A stretch of 64,000 nt of DNA from Microbacterium sp. 5K110 (lineage in GTDB: Bacteria; Actinomycetota; Actinomycetes; Actinomycetales; Microbacteriaceae). Positions 1 to 7,489 of the stretch are shown here, piece after piece. Position 1 is the stretch's first letter; every line of letters begins with the position of its first letter. The DNA lies in NCBI RefSeq assembly GCF_005774735.1, contig NZ_VBUM01000007.1, positions 1 to 64,000 on the forward strand, given 5' to 3'. The position numbers and the translations under genes were made by a program. A model generated the notes under the pieces. It did not search any database and was not told where the DNA came from. It worked only from the letters and a program-made list of their open reading frames with translations.

Positions 1-300
1 GTGCTGGGGCGTGCCGAGGTGGGGGGTCGCGGGCTGCGCGGCAGCAGGCCCTGCACCGGGCGGCGGCCATGCGGCGGCGGCTGCGGCGGGCGACGTGGTC
101 GGCACCGGCGGCATCGCCGGTGCGGCTGCGGCGGGCGCCGAGTCGGAGGCGGCGGCTGCGGGCGTCGGAGCCTCCGTCGGCGTGGTGCCACCGGTGGCGG
201 CGGTGGTCTCGTGCGACGTGGGGGCCGCGCCGTGCGCGGCTGCGTCGCTGTTCGTGCGGTGCTCGGTACCCTCGGGACGGTCGTCCGTGGTGTCGCTCAT
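1..300 (-). CDS. Ala/Pro/Thr-rich protein, N-terminal fragment cut by window edge
   Basis: The minus strand is open from an ATG at 300 to the window edge, giving 100 residues with the C-terminus missing. A good ribosome binding site (GAAGGAG) lies about 7 nt before the ATG. The residues seen are almost all low complexity: an acidic/Thr start (MSDTTDDRPEGTEH), then long Ala, Pro and Thr runs with no hydrophobic segment yet. Such disordered heads precede the membrane segment of many actinobacterial membrane-anchored proteins, for example HtrA-like proteases, but nothing here identifies the family. It is divergent from the aminotransferase gene at 453. The reading frame is trusted because of the ribosome site and the clean open frame; the function is unknown. 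Confidence 0.6.
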   Translation of the reverse strand, partial: MSDTTDDRPEGTEHRTNSDAAAHGAAPTSHETTAATGGTTPTEAPTPAAAASDSAPAAAAPAMPPVPTTSPAAAAAAWPPPGAGPAAAQPATPHLGTPQH

Positions 301-452
301 GTGATGCTCCTTCTTCCAGGCGAGTCCCACCATGACCCCCGATGCTGTGGGCTTCCTATGACGAGGGTGAGTCGCGTCTATGGGTGTCACAGGAACGGAA
401 TGCGAGGTCATGATCGCGCCCCGGGCGAAGCCCTCCGCTACGCTTCCGCATC

Positions 453-1658
453 ATGCACGACCTCCCCGGCGCGTGGCGCCGCACCGCTCTCGGCGCCGGT
501 CTCATCGCTCCCGACGGCACCTCCGTTCCCACGATCTTCGCCGAGATGACCGCGCTGGCGGCGTCCACCGGGGCGATCAACCTCGGGCAGGGCTTTCCCG
601 ACGAAGACGGCCCCGAAGCCGTGCTCGAGGCGGCGCGGCGCGCGATCGCCGACGGCGTGAACCAGTACGCGCCCGGGCGCGGCTTCCCCGAACTCCTCGA
701 GGCGATCGCGGAGCACCAGCGGCGCTTCTACGGAAGAGACCTCGATCCTGAGCGCGAGGTCCTCGTCACCGTGGGCGCCACCGAGGCGCTCGCTTCCACT
801 CTCCTCGCCCTCATCGACGGCCCGGACGACGAAGTCGTGGTGTTCGAGCCGTACTACGACTCCTATGCGGCGTGCGTGTCCCTGGCCGGCGCGCGTCTGG
901 TTCCGGTGCCCCTGCGCTGGCCCGACTTCCAACCCGACCTCGAGGTGCTGGCATCCGCGGTGTCCGACCGCACCCGAGTGATCCTCGTCAACGATCCGCA
1001 CAACCCGACCGGCACGGTGTTCTCCCGCGCGGTGCTCGACGAGGTGGTGCGGTTGGCGCACCGGCACGACGCGATCATCGTCACCGACGAGGTGTACGAG
1101 CACCTCGTGTTCGACGGGCCGCACGTGCCGATCGCCACCCTCCCCGGTGCCGCCGAGCGGACCGTGTCGATCTCGTCGGCCGGCAAGACCTTCTCGCTGA
1201 CCGGCTGGAAGACGGGATGGATCACCGGTCCCGCCGACCTCGTGTCGGCGATCCTCACGGTGAAACAGTTCCTGACCTACGTGGGCGGGTCGCCGTTCCA
1301 GCCCGCCATCGCGACGGGTCTGCGCCTTCCGGACGAGTTCTTCGCGTCGGTCGCGGGCGAGATGAAGGCCAAAGCCGACCTGCTGGGCACCGGCCTCCGC
1401 GCGGCGGGGTTCGAGGTGAGCAGCCCCGGAGGGTCGTACTTCACGGTGGTGGATGCCGCCCCGCTCGGCGCCGTCGACGCCGACACGTTCTGCCGCGAAC
1501 TGCCCGCGCGCGCCGGGGTCGTCGGCATCCCGCTGACCGCCTTCGCGTCGCCCGACCATCGCGCCGACTACGCCACTCTCGTGCGATTCGCCGCGTGCAA
1601 GCGCGTCGAGGTGCTGACCGAGGCCGTGAGCCGGCTCGCCGCACTGTCGCCCGCGTAG
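453..1658 (+). CDS. PLP-dependent class I/II aminotransferase
   Basis: 401 residues, a normal length for a fold-type I aminotransferase. Visible motifs are INLGQGFPD near residue 42, NDPHNPTG at 180-187, TDEVYEH at 211-217, and SSAGKTFSLTGWKTGW, in which Lys245 should form the Schiff base with pyridoxal phosphate. The pattern fits the kynurenine/methionine aminotransferase and N-succinyl-diaminopimelate aminotransferase-like group. The substrate cannot be read from sequence; a more typical DapC lies at 60.4 kb, so this is probably not the main lysine-pathway enzyme. The start is an ATG without a Shine-Dalgarno sequence but 8 nt after TACGCT (439-444), the spacing expected of a leaderless transcript. 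Confidence 0.88.
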   Translation: MHDLPGAWRRTALGAGLIAPDGTSVPTIFAEMTALAASTGAINLGQGFPDEDGPEAVLEAARRAIADGVNQYAPGRGFPELLEAIAEHQRRFYGRDLDPEREVLVTVGATEALASTLLALIDGPDDEVVVFEPYYDSYAACVSLAGARLVPVPLRWPDFQPDLEVLASAVSDRTRVILVNDPHNPTGTVFSRAVLDEVVRLAHRHDAIIVTDEVYEHLVFDGPHVPIATLPGAAERTVSISSAGKTFSLTGWKTGWITGPADLVSAILTVKQFLTYVGGSPFQPAIATGLRLPDEFFASVAGEMKAKADLLGTGLRAAGFEVSSPGGSYFTVVDAAPLGAVDADTFCRELPARAGVVGIPLTAFASPDHRADYATLVRFAACKRVEVLTEAVSRLAALSPA

Positions 1659-1728
1659 GGCCGGGGCACGTCGTCATCGGGCCGCGGGCGCGGCATGGCG
1701 TGGCGTGCCGGATGCGGCCGGACCGCTC

Positions 1729-2535
1729 TCAGCGCGGCGTGACGCGGAAGCGGCGGAGGTCGAGGGCCGGGTTCACCCGCCGCACGCGGGCGATCGCGCC
1801 GGGGTCGATGTGCGCGACGGCGACGTCGGTGGCCGTGCCGATCGTCGCCAAGGCGACGCCCTGCGGGTCGATCACCATCGAGTGACCGACGCCGAGCGGA
1901 GGCGGGTGGTCGGCGCCCGCGACGAAGAACGTGTTCTCGATCGCCCGCGCCTGCAGCAGGGTCTGCCAGTGGTGTTCCTTGAGCGGTCCGCGCACCCACT
2001 CCGCCGGCACGAGGGCGACGTCCACGCGCGCGTCGGCGAGCGTGCGAGCGACCTCGGGGAACCGCAGGTCGTAACAGGTCATCAGGCCGAAACGCAGCCC
2101 CCCGGCCTCGAACGTCTCGGGCGGAGCGATCTCGCCGGGCTCCACCCAGTCCGATTCCCGCTGCCCGAACGCGTCGTACAGATGCAGCTTCCGATACACG
2201 GCCCGGATGCCATCTCCCGCGACGGCCACGACCGCGTTGCGCACGCGTCGGCCGTCGTCGGCGCGCTCGACGAGTCCCGCGACCAGGATGACGTCGAGCT
2301 CGGCGGCGAGCGCGCTCAGGGCGGTCGTGAAGGGTCCGTCGAGGTCTTCGGCGTTCTCGGCGAGCGACGCGTCGAAGGGATCGACGAAGTAGCTGGAGTA
2401 CTCCGGGAAGACGATCACCCGGGCTCCGCGGGCGCCGGCTCGGCGGACGAGGTCGTCGATGGCATCCAGGTTGGTCTGCTTCGACGCGGTCGGGGCGAAC
2501 TGCGCCACCGCCACGCCCACGCTGTCGTACGTCAT
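1729..2535 (-). CDS. carbon-nitrogen hydrolase (nitrilase/omega-amidase-like)
   Basis: 268 residues counted from the ATG at 2535, which overlaps the stop of the upstream DUF6328 gene as ATGA; this coupling decides the start. The nitrilase-superfamily triad is visible: Glu in VIVFPEYSSYF, Lys in YRKLHLYDAFG, and Cys in LMTCYDLRFPE. Enzymes of this branch hydrolyse amides or omega-amides of small cytosolic metabolites (Nit2-like); the exact substrate is not readable. The gene converges on the aminotransferase, from which it is separated by 70 bp. An omega-amidase beside a transaminase is a common metabolic pairing, but the two are on opposite strands, so a shared pathway is only inference. Confidence 0.85.
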   Translation of the reverse strand: MTYDSVGVAVAQFAPTASKQTNLDAIDDLVRRAGARGARVIVFPEYSSYFVDPFDASLAENAEDLDGPFTTALSALAAELDVILVAGLVERADDGRRVRNAVVAVAGDGIRAVYRKLHLYDAFGQRESDWVEPGEIAPPETFEAGGLRFGLMTCYDLRFPEVARTLADARVDVALVPAEWVRGPLKEHHWQTLLQARAIENTFFVAGADHPPPLGVGHSMVIDPQGVALATIGTATDVAVAHIDPGAIARVRRVNPALDLRRFRVTPR

Positions 2536-3044
2536 CCGCGTCCTTCCTCGTCGCGGGCCCGTCGGAGGAAGGCCGGGCCCACGACCCACAGTACGAGGAT
2601 CACCAGCACGAGCACGACCACGGCGACGACGGCGGCCTCCATGCCGACCACAACGTCGAAGACGAAGGCGACGACACCGGTGAGCAGCACCGCCAGCGCG
2701 GCGATCGCGGCGATCAGGACTCGGTGGCCATAGCGCACCGCGGACGGCTTGACGCCGCGATGGAACACGGCGCGGTGCAGGGCCACCGGGGCGAGGGCGA
2801 GGATCGCGGTGAGAGCCGACAGCCCGACGAGGACGAGGTATCCGGCGCGCTGGGGTGCAGTGAGGTCGGCGAACGCCGGCTGGAATGCGAGGGCGAGCAG
2901 GAAGCCGGTGAGGATCTGGGTACCGGTCTGCAGGACGCGGAGTTCCTGAAGGACGTCGGACCAGTTGCGGTCGGCGCGCTGCGCGGCGCTCTCGGGGCGG
3001 CCGTCCTGCAGGTCATCGCGGGAGTCGCCGGTGGGGGTCAGCAT
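2532..3044 (-). CDS. DUF6328-type membrane protein
   Basis: 170 residues from the chosen ATG at 3044. After a short charged N-terminus comes the family-like stretch RADRNWSDVLQELRVLQTG, then about four hydrophobic segments (TGFLLALAFQ, a YLVLVGLSALTAILAL region, a second pair around ALAVLLTGVVAFVFDVV, and VVVLVLVILVLWVVG) and a basic tail. Function is unknown. A longer version from a GTG at 3116 is possible, but that codon would lie inside the tRNA promoter on the other strand, so the shorter form is preferred. It is translationally coupled (ATGA) to the downstream nitrilase-family gene, which suggests co-expression rather than a shared reaction. Confidence 0.7.
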   Translation of the reverse strand: MLTPTGDSRDDLQDGRPESAAQRADRNWSDVLQELRVLQTGTQILTGFLLALAFQPAFADLTAPQRAGYLVLVGLSALTAILALAPVALHRAVFHRGVKPSAVRYGHRVLIAAIAALAVLLTGVVAFVFDVVVGMEAAVVAVVVLVLVILVLWVVGPAFLRRARDEEGRG

Positions 3045-3108
3045 CCCCGCATCATTGCCCGTCTGGGGGCCGTCGGCAACGCCTTCCGCGGCCCGTCTGC
3101 GGCGCCGA

Positions 3109-3138
3109 TTGGACACGCCCCAAAACCCATGCTAGATT
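3109..3138 (+). promoter_or_regulatory. sigma-A-type promoter of the initiator tRNA
   Basis: TTGGAC at 3109-3114 and TAGATT at 3133-3138 are separated by 18 nt, and the tRNA begins 12 nt after the second box. This is close to the housekeeping -35/-10 pattern and is well placed for a tRNA with almost no leader. Confidence 0.6.
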
Positions 3139-3150
3139 TATCTCTTGTGC

Positions 3151-3224
3151 CGCGGGGTGGAGCAGCTCGGTAGCTCGCTGGGCTCATAACCCAGAGGTCG
3201 CAGGTTCAAATCCTGTCCCCGCAA
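3151..3224 (+). tRNA. tRNA-fMet (initiator, anticodon CAT)
   Basis: A 74-nt cloverleaf without a complete encoded CCA (the next bases are CAA). The acceptor arm begins CGCGGGG and closes with CCCCGCA, so base 1 is C facing A72: the unpaired C1-A72 that marks initiator tRNAs. The anticodon arm reads GGG CTCATAA CCC, with the three G-C pairs typical of initiators. The T-loop GGTTCAAATCC is present. It has its own promoter just upstream and a strong hairpin just downstream. Confidence 0.96.
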
Positions 3225-3230
3225 CAAATG

Positions 3231-3260
3231 AAGGCCCCGGATCTACGGATTCGGGGCCTT
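3231..3260 (+). terminator. rho-independent-type hairpin after the initiator tRNA
   Basis: A 13-bp stem with one G-T pair and the 4-nt loop TACG begins 7 nt after the tRNA. It has AAGG and CCTT ends but no long U-tract, as is usual in high-GC actinobacteria. Confidence 0.75.
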
Positions 3261-3292
3261 CGCCTTTCCCGCCGGTCCTTCCGTTCCTGCGC

Positions 3293-3697
3293 ATGTGGAC
3301 CGGGCTCGACGGGACGTCGCGTCTGGAAGCTTCGGTCCTCGCCGGCTCCGGGCTGCAGAGCGTCGGAGGGGGCGCAGACCCGCAGTGGGCGCGGCCGTTC
3401 CCGGGCGAGGTCAGCGCCGTGCTGTTCGCCGCACTCCCGGTGGGGTGGGTGGGTCAGTGGCACCCGTCTCCGCATCCGCAGTGGGTGGTGCCCCTGCGCG
3501 GGCGGTGGTTCCTGGAAACTCAGGACGGCGAGCGGGTCGAGATGGGGCCGGGCGACCTGCACTTCGGTCAGGACACGGCGGACAGGAGCGAGGTGGGGCA
3601 CCTGTCGGGAACCGTCGGCGATGAGCCGTGCCTGCAGCTGATCATCCAGTTCACGGTCTCCCCGGCCGCGCCCACACCGCATCCCTTCGGCGGCTGA
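3293..3697 (+). CDS. small cupin-domain protein
   Basis: 134 residues. The middle reads as one cupin barrel: GQWHPSPHPQWVVPLRGRW, then the glycine turn EMGPGDLHFGQD about 30 residues later, then GHLSG and a closing strand LQLIIQFTV. The His residues of the first half (WHPSPHP) could bind a metal. Proteins like this are stand-alone cytosolic cupins whose ligand or reaction is usually unknown. The ATG at 3293 has no clear ribosome binding site, and the N-terminal 20 residues are weakly supported. It sits alone between the tRNA terminator and the SMP-30 gene. Confidence 0.65.
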   Translation: MWTGLDGTSRLEASVLAGSGLQSVGGGADPQWARPFPGEVSAVLFAALPVGWVGQWHPSPHPQWVVPLRGRWFLETQDGERVEMGPGDLHFGQDTADRSEVGHLSGTVGDEPCLQLIIQFTVSPAAPTPHPFGG

Positions 3698-3785
3698 CTC
3701 CTGGGCCCGATGCCGTCAACCCGTCTCCCTCGGATCCTGGAAGCCGATTGACTGAGCACATGGACCGACAGACGGGACTGACTCG

Positions 3786-4694
3786 ATGATCGACGGACGC
3801 GTCCTCCAGCCGCCTCGGGAACCCTCCCCCGTCGACGTCACCCCGCCGCGCGTCTACGACAACCGCCTACGGGCCGTCATCGCCCCCGAGGCCAGGCTGC
3901 TCTCGCTCTACTCGGACGCCACGTGGGCCGAAGGGCCGGTGTGGTGGGAGCGCGAGCGGATGCTCGTCTTCAGCGACGTGGTGGGCCGTCGCACCCTCGG
4001 CTGGCGGGAAGACGGCAGCGTCGTGGCCGTCGTCGACCCGTCGGCCTTCTCCAACGGCAACGCAGTGGATGCCGAGGGTCGCCTGTTGCACGCGGAGCAC
4101 GGCCGCCGCGCGCTCAGCCGCACCGACGACCGCGGCACCCACGTGATGGTCGACGCGTACGACGGCAAGCCGTTGAACTCGCCGAACGACCTCGTCGTCG
4201 ACTCCGCAGGCGCCGTGTGGTTCACGGACCCGTCCTACGGCATCTCCGATCCGCGCGAGGGGTATCCGGCCGAATCAGCCCTCGGCCACCAGAGCGTGTA
4301 CCGCTGGCGCGAAGGACACGCCCTGCAGCGCATGATCGACCTCGACGCTCCGAACGGCCTGGGTTTCAGCCCCGACGAGACGACCCTCTACATCGCGGAA
4401 TCCCACCAAGACGGACTGCCCGGCGTCGTCGCCTGCAGCTGGGACGGAGAGACCCTCGGCGCCCCACGGACGTTCGCGACGGTGGATGCCGGCATCCCGG
4501 ACGGGTTCGCGATCGACCACCGCGGATGGCTGTGGATCAGCAGCGCGGCCGGTGTCGTGATCGTCGACGACGCGGGCGCACGCCTGGGTGTCATTCCCAC
4601 GCCGCACCTGGTGAGCAACTGCACGTTCGATACCGGGGAACGGCGCCTGTTCCTCACCGGCGACAGTGACCTGTGGATGGTGGAGCTCGGATGA
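3786..4694 (+). CDS. SMP-30/gluconolactonase/LRE-family beta-propeller protein
   Basis: 302 residues. The six-bladed propeller motifs of the family are clear: the EGPVWWERERMLVFSDV opening, SNGNAVDAEGRLLHAEH, NSPNDLVVDSAGAVWFTDP (the Asn-Asp metal ligand region), and NGLGFSPDETTLYIAES. Family members are divalent-metal sugar lactonases acting on gluconolactone-type substrates, and there is no signal peptide. The stop overlaps the next ATG (ATGA at 4691-4694), so it is made together with the FGE-like protein. The start has no obvious Shine-Dalgarno sequence. Confidence 0.85.
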   Translation: MIDGRVLQPPREPSPVDVTPPRVYDNRLRAVIAPEARLLSLYSDATWAEGPVWWERERMLVFSDVVGRRTLGWREDGSVVAVVDPSAFSNGNAVDAEGRLLHAEHGRRALSRTDDRGTHVMVDAYDGKPLNSPNDLVVDSAGAVWFTDPSYGISDPREGYPAESALGHQSVYRWREGHALQRMIDLDAPNGLGFSPDETTLYIAESHQDGLPGVVACSWDGETLGAPRTFATVDAGIPDGFAIDHRGWLWISSAAGVVIVDDAGARLGVIPTPHLVSNCTFDTGERRLFLTGDSDLWMVELG

Positions 4695-5347
4695 ACGACG
4701 TCGAGATGGCTCGGATTCCGGCGGGACGGGTCCTGCGGGGCGATCAGCGCGGGGCGGAACGACGCGAGATCGAGGTCGACGCGTTCGAGATCGCGGTGTA
4801 CCCGGTCACCGAGGAGCAGATGGCCGAGATCGTGGGGGTCACGGCGCAGAACCCGCGTCGGCCCGCTGTCCAGGTCAGCTGGCTGCGCGCGGTGCGATTC
4901 TGCAACGCCCTTTCCGAGTGGGAGGGACTCGACCCGGTCTACTCCTATGACGGTGAGGTCGTCGACTGGGACACCGACGCCGACGGGTTCCGCCTTCCGA
5001 CCGAGGACGAATGGGAGTACGCCTGCCGCGCGGGATCGACCGGCTCGACCTACGGGCCGATCGCCGAGATCGCCTGGACTGCGGGCGACGGGCTCCGCGG
5101 CCCCGTCGAAGTCGGCGGACGCCTGCCCAACCTCCACGGTCTCTTCGACATCCTCGGGAACGTCTCGGAGTGGTGCTGGGATCTGTTCGACCCCGACACG
5201 GGAGACACCCGGGTCTTCCGGGGTGGGGGGTGGAGCGATGCCCGGGCTGTGGTGCGCGCCGCGGCTCGACGCGGCGCGAGTCCGCGCGCGGTGTTCGACG
5301 ATGTCGGCCTGCGCGTGGCGCGAGGCGCGCTTACTCGCGCTCGCTGA
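4691..5347 (+). CDS. FGE/SUMF1-fold protein lacking the catalytic cysteines
   Basis: 218 residues, shorter than true formylglycine-generating enzymes (about 300). The fold signature is unmistakable: MARIPAGRVLRGDQRG, YPVTEEQMAEIVG, FRLPTEDEWEYACRAG, LFDILGNVSEWCWDLF, and the closing RVFRGGGWSDA. In real FGEs the segment after RGGS carries two Cys of the copper/active site; here it reads GWSDARAVVRAAARRG with none, so sulfatase activation is unlikely. Sulfatase-modifying-factor folds are also used for oxygenases and ligand binding. It is translationally coupled to the upstream lactonase. Its 3' end overlaps the convergent MarR gene by 17 bp. Confidence 0.85.
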   Translation: MNDVEMARIPAGRVLRGDQRGAERREIEVDAFEIAVYPVTEEQMAEIVGVTAQNPRRPAVQVSWLRAVRFCNALSEWEGLDPVYSYDGEVVDWDTDADGFRLPTEDEWEYACRAGSTGSTYGPIAEIAWTAGDGLRGPVEVGGRLPNLHGLFDILGNVSEWCWDLFDPDTGDTRVFRGGGWSDARAVVRAAARRGASPRAVFDDVGLRVARGALTRAR

Positions 5348-5843
5348 TGGCGATGCCGAGCTCGTCGATGAACGCCGCGATCGTGGCCAGTTCGTCGTCG
5401 GAGTACTTCTCGGCGACATCGCGCATCGCCGCGAGGTGCCCGCCGAAGTGGCGGAAGAACTCCTTCCGCGACTTGGGCGTGAGCGCGACCACGCGGGCGC
5501 GGCCGTCCGAGGGGTGGGGCCGTCGTTCGAGGTGCCCCGCGGCGGCGAGACGATCGAGGAGCTTCGTCGTGGATGCCGTGGAGATGCGCAAGTGCGAGGC
5601 GACGTCGTGCGGGCTCACCATCTCACCGCGCTGCTCGCGGATGATCAGCATGCGCAGAGTCGCCAAGTCACTGGCGTTCATGTCCATGTCGCCCTTCATT
5701 CCGCTGTTCATGCGGTCGAGAGCATCACTCAGGGCCCGGACCGATTCCAGGGCGCGAAGCACCCCGGTTCTCGTACCAGAGAACGGGTTACCGGCGGGCG
5801 CGGTGGACACCCCCGTGGCGCTCTGGATATAGTCGGCAGACAT
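5331..5843 (-). CDS. MarR-family regulator, likely repressor of the carotenoid operon (CrtR-like)
   Basis: 170 residues. The winged-helix core is seen in LATLRMLIIREQRGEMVSP, the recognition helix HLRISTASTTKLLDRL, and the wing LERRPHPSDGRARVVAL. It is transcribed away from idi, with only 30 bp between the two start codons. In Corynebacterium a MarR-type protein, CrtR, sits in the same place and represses crtE and its neighbours, so the same role is inferred here. A TAGTTT box 8 nt before the ATG suggests a leaderless transcript. The N-terminal 45 residues are not conserved-looking, and a start at an internal ATG near 5705 cannot be excluded. Confidence 0.85.
   Translation of the reverse strand: MSADYIQSATGVSTAPAGNPFSGTRTGVLRALESVRALSDALDRMNSGMKGDMDMNASDLATLRMLIIREQRGEMVSPHDVASHLRISTASTTKLLDRLAAAGHLERRPHPSDGRARVVALTPKSRKEFFRHFGGHLAAMRDVAEKYSDDELATIAAFIDELGIAISERE
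5804..5833 (+). promoter_or_regulatory. putative promoter of the idi-crt operon
   Basis: TGGACA (5804-5809) and TATAGT (5828-5833) with an 18-nt spacer. Transcription would start near 5840, just before the palindrome at 5845-5859 and the idi ribosome binding site. It lies inside the 5' end of the divergent MarR gene. This is a pattern match only. Confidence 0.45.
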
Positions 5844-5844
5844 C

Positions 5845-5859
5845 GCTAGCTAAACTAGC
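5845..5859. promoter_or_regulatory. palindromic operator candidate between marR and idi
   Basis: GCTAG-CTAAA-CTAGC, a perfect 5-bp inverted repeat in the 30-bp gap between the divergent MarR and idi starts. It overlaps the likely -10 box of the regulator and the predicted 5' leader of idi, so a bound MarR dimer could block both. Confidence 0.55.
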
Positions 5860-5873
5860 AAATAGGAGGCACG

Positions 5874-6425
5874 ATGAGCGAGACCGAGTATGTCGTCCTC
5901 CTGGACGACCGGGGCAACGAGATCGGCACCGCTCCCAAGGCGAGCGTGCACGGCACCGACACGGCGCTCCATCTGGCCTTTTCCTGCCACGTCGTGAACG
6001 CCGCCGGCCAGGTTCTGGTGACGCGTCGAGCGCTGGAGAAGAAGACCTGGCCCGGCGTCTGGACGAACTCCTTCTGCGGCCACCCCGCCCCCTCCGAGCC
6101 CGTCCTGCAGGCCGTCCACCGTCGTGCCGCCTTCGAGGTGGGTCTGACGATCCGCGACGTCGAACTCGCCCTCCCTCTCTTCCGCTACCGCGCCGTCGAT
6201 GCCAGCGGCATCGTCGAGCACGAGATCTGCCCGGTGTATGTCGCCCGCACCGACGAAGAACCGCGCGAGAACCCGGCAGAAGTCGCCGAGTCCCGCTGGG
6301 TCGATCCCGCCGACCTGGGTGCGGCACTCGAGGCGACACCCTGGGCCTTCAGCCCGTGGCTCGTCCTCCAAGCCCAGCAGCTTCACCTCTTCTCGCCCCC
6401 GGCTGCCATCAGGGCGGCGTCATGA
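5874..6425 (+). CDS. idi: isopentenyl-diphosphate delta-isomerase, type I
   Basis: 183 residues, the usual size. It interconverts isopentenyl and dimethylallyl diphosphate in the cytosol, providing the starter unit for prenyl chains. The active-site Cys68 lies in TNSFCGHP and the catalytic Glu117 in EHEICPV; the Nudix-like segment and the metal-binding His/Glu residues around them are in place. AGGAGG precedes the ATG by 6 nt. It is the first gene of the carotenoid operon and overlaps crtE by ATGA. Confidence 0.95.
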   Translation: MSETEYVVLLDDRGNEIGTAPKASVHGTDTALHLAFSCHVVNAAGQVLVTRRALEKKTWPGVWTNSFCGHPAPSEPVLQAVHRRAAFEVGLTIRDVELALPLFRYRAVDASGIVEHEICPVYVARTDEEPRENPAEVAESRWVDPADLGAALEATPWAFSPWLVLQAQQLHLFSPPAAIRAAS

Positions 6426-7489
6426 TCGCACTCTCCACGACGCCGACCGCGCGCGCCGCCATCGACGACGCGATCGACACCGTGATCGCGCGACTGGCCC
6501 GGCGACTCCACGGACACGGAGACGGCGCCCGCGCCCTGGCATCCGCCATCGCCCGTTCTGCCGAGGGAGGAAAGCGCTTCCGGCCGCTGCTCGTCGTCGC
6601 CGCATTCGACACGCTGCGCGGCCGCGAGAGCGACCGAACCGCCGTCTACCAGGTCGCCGCCGCGTTCGAACTGCTGCACACGGCCTTCGTCGTCCACGAC
6701 GACGTCATCGACCACGACACCGAGCGGCGCGGCGTGGCCAATGTCGGCGGCGAGTTCCGCGCGCGCGGTCGCCAACGCGGAGCGGACGACGTCGGTGCCG
6801 CACTGCTCGGGGACGCCGCCGGTATCCTCGCCGGCGACCTGCTGCTGCACGAGGCGGGGCGTCTCGTCGCCCTCGCCGATCTGCCGTCCGGGGTCCGGGG
6901 GGAGTTGCTGCGTCTCGTCGAGGACGCCGTCTTGATCTCGGCCGCGGGCGAACTCGCCGACGTCGAGAACGCCGTGTCGGCGGACGAGGTCGATGCCGAC
7001 ACGATCCTGCGCACGACGCACGACAAGACCGCGGTCTACTCCTTCTCGGCGCCGCTCGAGGCCGGGGCTGTGCTCGCCGGCGCCGACCGCCCGGTGCGCG
7101 CCGCTCTCGAGCGGTTCGGGCAGCGGCTCGGGCTCGCCTATCAGCTCGTCGATGACCTGATCGGCGCCTTCGGGTCGTCCGAGGTGTCCGGTAAGGACGA
7201 GGGCTGCGACCTGCGCGAGGCCAAAAAGACGCACCTGATCGTCCTGGCACGCGAAACCGAGTCCTGGCCCGAAGTGAACGAAGCGCTCTCCCAGGCTCAC
7301 ACGGGGCCCGTCGCCATCCGCGCGGCGCAGCGCGCGTTGAGCGCGTCCGGTGCGCGTGCGCGACTCGAAGGCCTTGTGCGTGAGACGCTCGACGAAGCCC
7401 GCGCGATCGTCACGGCCTCCACGCTCCCCGACGAGTGCCGCGACATGCTGCACGACCTCGTCGACGCCGTCCAGGGACGCGTCCCGTGA
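6422..7489 (+). CDS. crtE: geranylgeranyl diphosphate synthase
   Basis: 355 residues. A trans-prenyltransferase that condenses IPP with allylic diphosphates to make C20 geranylgeranyl diphosphate. The first aspartate motif is DDVID (93-97, in VVHDDVIDHDTERRG) and the second is DDLIG (244-248, in YQLVDDLIGAF); GGKRFRPLL (49-57) is the substrate-binding motif. The ATG at 6422 overlaps the idi stop. Product length is inferred from operon context rather than from the residues before the first motif. Confidence 0.93.
   Translation: MIALSTTPTARAAIDDAIDTVIARLARRLHGHGDGARALASAIARSAEGGKRFRPLLVVAAFDTLRGRESDRTAVYQVAAAFELLHTAFVVHDDVIDHDTERRGVANVGGEFRARGRQRGADDVGAALLGDAAGILAGDLLLHEAGRLVALADLPSGVRGELLRLVEDAVLISAAGELADVENAVSADEVDADTILRTTHDKTAVYSFSAPLEAGAVLAGADRPVRAALERFGQRLGLAYQLVDDLIGAFGSSEVSGKDEGCDLREAKKTHLIVLARETESWPEVNEALSQAHTGPVAIRAAQRALSASGARARLEGLVRETLDEARAIVTASTLPDECRDMLHDLVDAVQGRVP

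Noticed and set aside
438-1559. 373-residue minus-strand open frame over the aminotransferase
   Set aside because: Complement of a well-supported aminotransferase; composition (Gly, Arg, His, Val) is that of a shadow frame.
1679-1696. Short GC hairpin GCCGCG-GG-CGCGGC between the aminotransferase and the nitrilase-family gene
   Set aside because: The 2-nt loop and purely GC 6-bp arms are expected by chance in such DNA; not strong enough to call a terminator.
2532-3116. Longer DUF6328 protein starting at GTG 3116
   Set aside because: The start would fall within the -35 region of the tRNA promoter and adds only Arg-rich low-complexity residues; the ATG at 3044 gives a family-like N-terminus.
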